A stretch of 6,772 nt of DNA from Gallionellaceae bacterium. Lineage in GTDB: Bacteria > Pseudomonadota > Gammaproteobacteria > Burkholderiales > Gallionellaceae. Both the position numbers and the translations under genes were made by a program. Below are positions 1-3,993 of the stretch, piece by piece. The stretch spans positions 1 through 6,772 of the forward strand of contig PLYB01000305.1 of the NCBI GenBank assembly GCA_003151655.1. Reading direction: 5' to 3'. Below the pieces are notes generated by a model. It did not search any database. It had not been told where the DNA came from and saw only the letters and a list, made by a program, of their open reading frames with translations. Numbering within the stretch: position 1 is the first letter of the stretch; every line of letters begins with the position of its first letter.

Positions 1-102
1 TTTTCTCGCTATGAGCGCGGACAAGCCAAGCTAGTGGCCGCAGTCATCAATTTATTCAAGCTGCTGGATAAACATCCTGATCTGATAAAAGAGTTGGTGT
101 AA
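1..102 (+). CDS. mqsA: C-terminal end of an MqsA-type antitoxin (partial)
   Basis: The first 33 codons are open in frame 1 and end at TAA 100-102; the start lies outside the window. The peptide begins FSRYERGQAK and ends LLDKHPDLIKELV. This matches, nearly position for position, my recollection of the C-terminus of E. coli MqsA (FSRYEKGNAQ...LLRVLDKHPELLNEIR), the helix-turn-helix end of the antitoxin. MqsA normally has an N-terminal zinc-binding half that binds the MqsR ribonuclease toxin and a C-terminal XRE-type half that binds the operator. Only the end of the DNA-binding half is visible here. In the family the toxin gene usually precedes the antitoxin, so an mqsR-like gene would be expected just upstream. 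A related HigA- or NadS-type XRE antitoxin is the main alternative. Confidence 0.7.
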   Translation, partial: FSRYERGQAKLVAAVINLFKLLDKHPDLIKELV

Positions 103-216
103 ATCTAACCACGCAGAGGTTAAATTTTTCGGGTGTTGAAATGGAAACGTAGTTTGGTAAGCGACTCGGGCAGAAGTTCGTAATAAGCTCTTGCTTTCGG
201 TTTCTAGGTCAAGCAA

Positions 217-237
217 AACGGCATTTTAAACGCCGTT
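217..237. terminator. Hairpin between convergent genes, possible bidirectional terminator
   Basis: A perfect 6-bp inverted repeat (AACGGC 217-222, GCCGTT 232-237) has a 9-nt loop. On the plus strand it is followed by CTGTTTTTG, and on the minus strand by TTGCTT. It sits at the 3' end of the minus-strand regulator gene, whose TAA lies in the loop, and downstream of the antitoxin gene reading towards it. It could terminate both transcripts. The stem is short, so this is moderate evidence only. The preceding stretch (103-216) shows no gene. Confidence 0.45.
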
Positions 238-639
238 CTGTTTTTGTTGCAACTTCAATAGCATATCTACCATACCAATCACAATGTGTCGGTGATGCCG
301 ATTTAAGCGAGCCACTTTTTCGTTCAAATCACGCTGCGTTTTTTCATCCACACGAAGAGATTTCTTCGGCATCGTGTTTTCAATTTCATCTCCGTATCGT
401 AACCACACCGCCGACACCCCCAACCAGGTCGCAAGTACTTTAAGCTTTTCTTGTGTCGGAATGGATTCCCCAATCAGCCACTTGCGCGCCGCATGTAGCG
501 TAATGGGCGCGCCAGAATGTATTCGGTTAAATTCACTGGCAAGCCTAGCCGAGGTGCATGGCAGCATTTCCGCCTGCCCCAAGGCAAGTGCCAATCGTTG
601 GCTAAACGCAGCGCGTTCTTGTTCTGTCGTGATTCCCAT
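226..639 (-). CDS. Helix-turn-helix (XRE/phage-repressor-like) transcriptional regulator
   Basis: This 137-residue protein has an N-terminal DNA-binding domain at about residues 10-82. The apparent HTH includes SARLASEFNRI (30-40) and a recognition-helix-like LHAARKWLIGESIPTQEKL (48-66), followed by LKVLATWLGVSAVWLRYGD. This resembles the small repressor-like regulators common in betaproteobacterial accessory regions, in which the motif RKWL.G..xP is typical. The C-terminal part (about 90-137) is basic and predicted helical (DLNEKVARLNRHHRHIVIGMVDMLLKL) and may dimerise; no peptidase domain is present, so it is not a LexA/CI-type self-cleaving repressor. The ATG at 639-637 has no strong Shine-Dalgarno sequence. 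It is transcribed towards the antitoxin tail and divergently from the membrane-protein gene at 909, so it may control itself or that neighbour. The target is unknown. Confidence 0.8.
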   Translation of the reverse strand: MGITTEQERAAFSQRLALALGQAEMLPCTSARLASEFNRIHSGAPITLHAARKWLIGESIPTQEKLKVLATWLGVSAVWLRYGDEIENTMPKKSLRVDEKTQRDLNEKVARLNRHHRHIVIGMVDMLLKLQQKQNGV

Positions 640-680
640 GCCGCAAGGGTAGTATTCATTGACATTAACAGTCTGTATGT

Positions 681-707
681 ATTTGTTTGACCAATAGTTA
701 AATTTGT
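681..707. promoter_or_regulatory. Candidate operator upstream of the HTH regulator
   Basis: Within the 269-bp divergent spacer (640-908), an imperfect dyad TTTGAC (686-691) / GTTAAA (697-702) with a 5-nt spacer is flanked by two direct copies of ATTTGT (681-686 and 702-707). It lies 42-68 bases upstream of the regulator's start, a sensible place for an autoregulatory operator. The pattern is short and AT-rich, so chance occurrence is quite possible. No convincing -35/-10 pair was identified for either divergent gene. Confidence 0.2.
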
Positions 708-791
708 GGCATGTTGCGTCCGCAAAATATTGCTAGCTCGGTAAAAAATCAATTACTCGTAATTAAAAATTAGATGCTTGCCAACAAATTA

Positions 792-817
792 GACACGGCT
801 ACAACACCAGCTGTGTC
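792..817. repeat. 9-bp stem-loop in divergent intergenic region
   Basis: GACACGGCT (792-800) pairs with AGCTGTGTC (809-817) over nine positions with one G-T wobble and an 8-nt loop. It lies about 90 bases upstream of the membrane-protein gene and is not followed by a T-tract, so it is not a classical terminator. It may be a leader hairpin, a protein-binding dyad or debris of a former gene; the sequence does not decide. Confidence 0.35.
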
Positions 818-908
818 GATGCCGCTGATCAGACGCGCTTGAAACAAAGCCCAACAAGCGCAAGATCAAAAGATTGACTGGGACGATATAAATCTAAAAG
901 GGGAAATC

Positions 909-1232
909 ATGGACGCCATCAAAGAAAAAAGTTTGCCGCTAGCTATTGGCTTGAATTTGTTTATTCCAGGACTTGGCTATTTGTATATGGGGAAGTGGTT
1001 AATTGGAATTGCCGGCTCAGCGATCATCATTGGTGCATATCTAACAACACCTGCAATTATGGCAGGTCAAGTATGGTTAGTAATGAATGTAATTATGGCA
1101 ATTGATATGTTCATTCTTTCGCAAAAAAGAAAAAAGGAAATCATTCAGGACAACAGTAAGAAATGTCCTTCTTGTGCCGAGCTCATTTTGAAAGAGGCCA
1201 AAGTTTGCAGATTTTGTAACGCTAAAGTGTAA
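909..1232 (+). CDS. Small TM2-like membrane protein with C-terminal zinc ribbon
   Basis: This 107-residue protein starts at ATG 909 after a good ribosome binding site (AAAAGGGGAAATC). The N-terminal two thirds are strongly hydrophobic, with likely membrane segments at about 10-28, 31-51 and 53-71. The sequence PGLGYLYMGKWLIGI (20-34) resembles the glycine/tyrosine-rich turn of TM2-domain proteins. After a basic stop-transfer stretch (SQKRKK, 71-76), the C-terminus carries CPSC (86-89) and CRFC (100-103), a Cx2C-x10-Cx2C zinc ribbon expected to bind one Zn ion on the cytoplasmic side. The function is unknown; such ribbons often mediate protein contacts. It is followed after 62 bp by a lipoprotein gene on the same strand, with which it may form an operon. 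Both are visibly more AT-rich than the right half of the window, suggesting acquired DNA. Confidence 0.8.
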   Translation: MDAIKEKSLPLAIGLNLFIPGLGYLYMGKWLIGIAGSAIIIGAYLTTPAIMAGQVWLVMNVIMAIDMFILSQKRKKEIIQDNSKKCPSCAELILKEAKVCRFCNAKV

Positions 1233-1249
1233 CTCTTTGATAAAGAGTT
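1231..1249 (+). terminator. Perfect AT-rich hairpin after the zinc-ribbon gene
   Basis: AACTCTTT (1231-1238) and AAAGAGTT (1242-1249) form a perfect 8-bp inverted repeat with a 3-nt loop. It begins inside the TAA stop of the preceding gene. The stem is AT-rich and lacks a proper T-tract, so it may be a weak terminator or attenuator that reduces, rather than stops, readthrough into the lipoprotein gene. Confidence 0.35.
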
Positions 1250-1294
1250 TAAGTCATTGCCAGATTCAATCATTTATTTAGAAAGGGAATTAAA

Positions 1295-2098
1295 ATGCAG
1301 CTAAGCAAAATCGTATTTTTTAAACGTATGTCTGCTACCGCAAGCTTAATAGCCATACTGATTTCAATTTCTGGATGTGGAAAAAAAGATGAACCAACTA
1401 CCTCACCTACCTCATCGAATCAGCCAGTAGCTTCAGTTATACCAGTAACCACAGCAAGCGTGAAGGTGGATGGGTATAAGTCATTTAAGTTTGGAATGAA
1501 ACCGTCTGCGGTTGCAAAATTACCAGAGTGTACGAAGGATTATGACGGGCTTATTGCACAAAAAGAAGCGGACGAAAAAAATAACCTCCAGGACACAATT
1601 CACTCTGTTGAAAATAATATTCTTAATGACAATGATATGTCGCCGGAACAAAAAGCTGATAAAGAGCAATTAATAAAATTGCAATCCGAATTGAATCAAA
1701 AGAGCAATAAAGAGGCATTGCTATCACAAGTGCTTTCGTGTTCGATCGAACTATCTGGTGAGCCAACATCCATTATTCTTAATTTTAATGATCAACTTCA
1801 ACTTCAGACAATTTCAATGTCGTTGGGAGTTTTTACTCAAGAAAAGCTGGTGTCATTGGTTAAAAACCTGCAAGAAAAATACACTCTCGTTTCTTCACCT
1901 AGTGATGTAGATATGGCTAATGTGAACAAAGTTAAATCTGGAAAAGCAAGTTATTTCTTTGCTAACAATTCTGTCGAGCTTCAAATATTTAATTATAATA
2001 ATTCAAAATATATTTCTTTAAGTTACCACGATGCGGGTTCTTCACTTAGAGCGGTGAAAGAGGCTCAAAAAGGTAACGCAAGTAAGAATGATTTGTAA
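1295..2098 (+). CDS. Putative lipoprotein of unknown function
   Basis: This 267-residue protein starts at ATG 1295 with a clear Shine-Dalgarno sequence (AAAGGGA, about 6 nt upstream). Residues 1-28 form a lipoprotein signal peptide: positively charged start, hydrophobic core TASLIAILISI and lipobox ISGC with Cys28 as the lipidation site. Position +2 is Gly, not Asp, so outer-membrane sorting is expected. A Ser/Thr/Pro-rich linker (31-58) leads to a folded part starting YKSFKFGMKPSAV (61-73). A Lys/Glu/Gln-rich segment (about 82-145) may be coiled coil. The C-terminal half has alternating strands, for example QLQTISMSLG (169-178) and KYISLSYHDA (238-247). Cys79 and Cys149 could form a disulfide. 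FGM-containing repeats of this sort occur in uncharacterised periplasmic proteins; I do not recognise a named family. It is probably cotranscribed with the membrane protein upstream, which suggests an envelope-related role. Confidence 0.8.
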   Translation: MQLSKIVFFKRMSATASLIAILISISGCGKKDEPTTSPTSSNQPVASVIPVTTASVKVDGYKSFKFGMKPSAVAKLPECTKDYDGLIAQKEADEKNNLQDTIHSVENNILNDNDMSPEQKADKEQLIKLQSELNQKSNKEALLSQVLSCSIELSGEPTSIILNFNDQLQLQTISMSLGVFTQEKLVSLVKNLQEKYTLVSSPSDVDMANVNKVKSGKASYFFANNSVELQIFNYNNSKYISLSYHDAGSSLRAVKEAQKGNASKNDL

Positions 2099-2124
2099 AT
2101 AAATTCCTCCGCTCGCCCTTTGGC

Positions 2125-2149
2125 TACCCCGTGGCAAGACCACGGGGTA
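2125..2149 (+). terminator. Strong GC-rich hairpin downstream of the lipoprotein gene
   Basis: TACCCCGTGG (2125-2134) and CCACGGGGTA (2140-2149) form a perfect 10-bp stem with a 5-nt loop, 27 bases after the lipoprotein stop codon. There is no T-tract after it (next bases TTACGCC), so it is not a textbook intrinsic terminator on either strand. Its position still suggests transcription termination or 3'-end protection for the operon. It may also be the inner stem of a degenerate attC-like structure (see findings). Confidence 0.45.
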
Positions 2150-2238
2150 TTACGCCTCAGAAAAACAAAACCGGCGAGATACCTTAATCAAACCCGCAAA
2201 TCGCGTTGCCTCACGCGCCAAGAGCGAGGGGAATAAGT

Positions 2239-2910
2239 TAAATGTCTTTGCTACCGGTTGCCCTTTACGAAAGTCCAGCAGATGCCTATTCAGACTGAGA
2301 GTTTTTACGCAAACATCACCCTAACGGACGTTCAACTCGCCTCAGCGTACTACCCAATCCTCATTGATCTTGCCAAGCACAAGCATTGCTTGACCTATGG
2401 TGAACTCGTCGAGCAAGCAAAAATCATGTACCCAGACAAGTCGGTCGTTCAAAAAGCGATTGCGGTTTCCGCTGGGCGTCGACTTGATGTAGTTCGCATC
2501 TTCACATCAGAGCGTGATTTGCCTGATCTCACCTCGCTCATCATCAACAAGGAGCAGGGCGAGTGTGGTATCGGCTTCACGCAACACTTTGACCCGAAGG
2601 CTACCCGCGAGAAGGTCTTCGCGCGTGACTGGAGCGAGGTCTCCACGGACTTTGATGGTTTCGTGCAGCATGCCGAATCCGCGATTAAGCCACGAAAGAA
2701 GGTTAAGGAACCAAAGGCTCTCGAACTAATGGCGGAGCATTACAAAAACAACAAAAGCACTTTGCCTGTTTATGTACGGGAATTTCGCGAATTGATCGTG
2801 GAGCTAATCATGGAAGGCTTCTCTCCTGAGGAGGCATTTGCGCAGGCACAGCCCAATGGCATCCAACGGTCAAGAGAGGCGGGCGAGAATCTGCCCGCCC
2901 CTACCTCACG
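2239..2910 (+). mobile_element. Putative integron gene cassette carrying an uncharacterised ORF
   Basis: The right boundary is supported: an attC site whose GTTAGGC box would be cut between G2910 and T2911. The left boundary is proposed from a GTTAAAT heptamer (2238-2244) that fits the GTTRRRY core consensus and precedes the ORF by a short distance, as cassette junctions do. The resulting 672-bp unit would contain a single plus-strand ORF with its attC at the 3' end, the standard cassette layout. The left edge is much less certain because no clean RYYYAAC partner is seen upstream of it. No integrase gene lies in this window. Confidence 0.45.
2242..2298 (+). CDS. Possible short leader ORF overlapping the cassette gene
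   Basis: ATG 2242 opens an 18-codon frame (MSLLPVALYESPADAYSD, stop TGA 2296-2298), preceded at about 10 nt by GAGGGG (2226-2231). It overlaps the start (ATG 2282) of the cassette gene in another frame; that ATG itself has no clear Shine-Dalgarno sequence. Short leader ORFs that deliver ribosomes to cassette genes are known from class 1 integrons (ORF-11 near attI1), so translational coupling is a reasonable inference. It could equally be a chance ORF. Confidence 0.3.
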   Translation: MSLLPVALYESPADAYSD

Positions 2911-2914
2911 TTAG
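2282..2914 (+). CDS. Uncharacterised protein encoded by integron-type cassette
   Basis: I chose ATG 2282 (210 residues); an upstream TTG at 2258 in the same frame would add eight residues. The protein appears soluble: no signal peptide and no membrane segment. Residues 15-65 look helical and contain LTYGELVEQAKIMYP (37-51), reminiscent of a winged-helix-like domain. RRLDVVRIFTSERDLPDLTSL (66-86) and IINKEQGECGIGF (87-99) follow a pattern I associate with a domain in hypothetical proteins and some HNH-nuclease N-termini (LPPLxALVVNKxTGxPGxGF), but here no nuclease motif follows. A basic segment (136-146, KPRKKVKEPKA) precedes a C-terminal helical part with VREFRELIVELIMEGFSPEE. Residues 194-210 are encoded by the attC site itself, and the TAG stop is inside its GTTAGGC box. 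The function is unknown; DNA or protein binding is speculation. Confidence 0.75.
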   Translation: MPIQTESFYANITLTDVQLASAYYPILIDLAKHKHCLTYGELVEQAKIMYPDKSVVQKAIAVSAGRRLDVVRIFTSERDLPDLTSLIINKEQGECGIGFTQHFDPKATREKVFARDWSEVSTDFDGFVQHAESAIKPRKKVKEPKALELMAEHYKNNKSTLPVYVREFRELIVELIMEGFSPEEAFAQAQPNGIQRSREAGENLPAPTSR

Positions 2915-2916
2915 GC
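2861..2916 (+). other. Integron attC recombination site (59-base element)
   Basis: The site begins with ATCCAAC (2861-2867, R'' consensus RYYYAAC) and ends with GTTAGGC (2910-2916, R' consensus GTTRRRY). Between them lie TCAAGAG (2870-2876, L''-like) and CTACCTCA (2901-2908, L'-like), which pair imperfectly as attC arms do. The centre is a perfect 7-bp stem GGCGGGC (2878-2884) / GCCCGCC (2893-2899). The whole is 56 bp, at the short end of known attC lengths, and lies at the 3' end of a plus-strand ORF, the orientation required for a cassette. IntI recombines the folded bottom strand of such sites between the G and first T of GTTRRRY. Confidence rests on all four boxes plus the central stem being present in order. 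Confidence 0.75.
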
Positions 2917-2965
2917 GTCATCATCGCGCATGCTGCCCACCCAATCCTGCTGAGGAAGGAATGAA

Positions 2966-3395
2966 ATGAAACCAAATGTCGGGCACGTCTATGCTGTACT
3001 TTGCCACTGGGCAACTGTGGGAAATGCGAGGCCACAAATCTACACACAGTTGTCACACGACTACCATGCACGAACCGACGAGTGGTTTGAGCCGCATGGA
3101 AGCTGGGACGCCCACCCTTGGTGAACTCAACAAACTATTGGCTTCTGTTGGCGCTCCTGCATTGTCAGCTCTCGTTTTTCTTCAAGAAACCAAAGAACCC
3201 GGGGATGGCTTTTGGGACTGTGCTCCAAATGTTCCGCATCGGCCAAAGAAAGACATTGACCGCCTTACTGAATGGAGCCACATAGTCACGGCTATAGGCA
3301 ACTATAACTGGCCCACCAAGTTGCCATCAAAATTATCAAACGAGGCTCACAACCCTATATGGGAGCAGGGCAAAGCTGAAGCGGACTACCCCTAA
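2966..3395 (+). pseudogene. Frameshifted uncharacterised ORF, probably a second cassette gene
   Basis: ATG 2966 follows AGGAAGGA with good spacing and opens a protein-like frame (MKPNVGHVYAVLCHW..., then DEWFEPHGSWDAHPW) that stops at TGA 3122-3124 after 52 codons. A second frame, shifted by +1, is open across the same point. It continues as TLGELNKLLASVGAPALSAL and then LQETKEPGDGFWDCAPNVP, ending at TAA 3393-3395 with WEQGKAEADYP. Read together with one extra base removed around 3110-3116 (a C-rich run, GCCCACCC), they give one protein of about 142 residues. The second frame also has an ATG at 2976, but its first 40 or so codons look like out-of-frame sequence. Sequencing error, true pseudogene, programmed frameshift or two separate small ORFs are all possible. 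It starts 50 bases after the attC crossover point, where the next cassette gene would be. The family is unknown; the APALSALVFLQETKEPGDGF part resembles the cassette protein upstream. Confidence 0.55.
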
Positions 3396-3435
3396 AATTG
3401 AACGTTGAATTTCGGCTACGGAGAATTTGAAAGGC

Positions 3436-3472
3436 GACAGTGTCTTGGCAGTCGTTTTTCGCGGGTGACTGC
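3436..3472. repeat. Weak dyads between convergent genes
   Basis: GACAGTGTC (3436-3444) is a small palindrome, and GCAGTC (3448-3453) pairs with GACTGC (3467-3472) around a 13-nt loop. They lie between the frameshifted plus-strand ORF and the 3' end of the minus-strand glycosylase gene. They may help end convergent transcription, but no T-tract follows on either strand. Nothing else is seen in 3396-3483. Confidence 0.25.
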
Positions 3473-3483
3473 TTTCAAGAGGT

Positions 3484-3993
3484 TCAATAATTACTAACTA
3501 CTCCCCAAGCTTGCAGCTTATCTGCATAACGCATTCCGGCATGAGCCGGGCTGGTTGATGGCAGGCGTTGGAAAGTCAGCGGCGGTAGCTTTTGTTTTCC
3601 CAATACGAATTTGTTAAAACTTTGCTCGGCCTTGCTGCCGTTAAAAAATACGTGGGTGACGCGCGGGTGCTGCACAAAGAAAGCGGCAAAGTCGTTTGCC
3701 TGCTCGTTACGGATATGCGTATCCAGACTGGTTTCGCGTTCACAGGAAGCCAGCACATCCCACAGCGCGATGTGGGCATCGGTCAACTTTAGTAACCGTT
3801 CTGCATAAGGCAACTGCGGATGCGCACCGACGAGTTCGCCCATGATTTTCCAGAAAGCATTCTGCGTGTGGGCGTAGTAGCGGTTTTGTTTGAGCGATTC
3901 TTTTCCCGGCATGCTACCCAGAATCAGCACCGTAGCCTTGCTATCGCCAACCGGAGGAAAACAACCGATGAGTACATTGCTGCTTTCGCTCAC
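3484..3993 (-). CDS. Hypoxanthine-DNA glycosylase (DNA-deoxyinosine glycosylase, UDG superfamily)
   Basis: This 169-residue single-domain protein has the usual length for the family. It would remove hypoxanthine, produced by adenine deamination, from DNA in base-excision repair. Motif 1 is LGSMPGKESLKQNRYY (25-40) followed by AHTQNAFW (41-48); Asn45 corresponds, as I recall, to the active-site Asn of hypoxanthine-DNA glycosylases. NGSKAEQSF (118-126) and LPSTSPAHAG (144-153) are the C-terminal motif region. The start is GTG 3993-3991, overlapping the TGA stop of the methyltransferase gene by four bases (GTGA) with GAGG about 5 nt upstream, which points to translational coupling. Older annotations call such proteins G/U mismatch-specific uracil-DNA glycosylase; the GSMPG motif and length favour the deoxyinosine type. 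Substrate range cannot be read from sequence alone. Confidence 0.88.
   Translation of the reverse strand: MSESSNVLIGCFPPVGDSKATVLILGSMPGKESLKQNRYYAHTQNAFWKIMGELVGAHPQLPYAERLLKLTDAHIALWDVLASCERETSLDTHIRNEQANDFAAFFVQHPRVTHVFFNGSKAEQSFNKFVLGKQKLPPLTFQRLPSTSPAHAGMRYADKLQAWGVVSNY

Noticed and set aside
103..125. ATCTAAC (103-109) and GTTAAAT (119-125) directly after the antitoxin stop codon as an attC
   Set aside because: Both boxes fit the core consensus, but only 9 bases separate them, far too few for an attC with its L boxes and central stem. The small palindrome may instead be a fragment of a dispersed CACAGAGG-type repeat.
374..652. Plus-strand ORF opposite the HTH regulator
   Set aside because: Its translation has no recognisable pattern, and the opposite strand encodes a convincing helix-turn-helix protein.
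774..842. 22-codon ORF ending at TGA 840, in the same frame as the membrane protein at 909
   Set aside because: Only one stop separates it from the gene, but it has no ribosome binding site, and the membrane protein has its own strong one. Nothing indicates a longer ancestral protein.
874..892. TTGACT and TATAAA as a promoter for the membrane-protein gene
   Set aside because: The hexamers are only 7 bases apart, and a start from TATAAA would leave almost no leader upstream of the ribosome binding site.
3337..3410. GTTGAAT (3404-3410) as the R' box of an attC closing the second cassette
   Set aside because: The heptamer fits GTTRRRY, but the best upstream partner (ATCAAAC near 3337) has a mismatch, and the intervening arms do not pair. 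It is probably chance.
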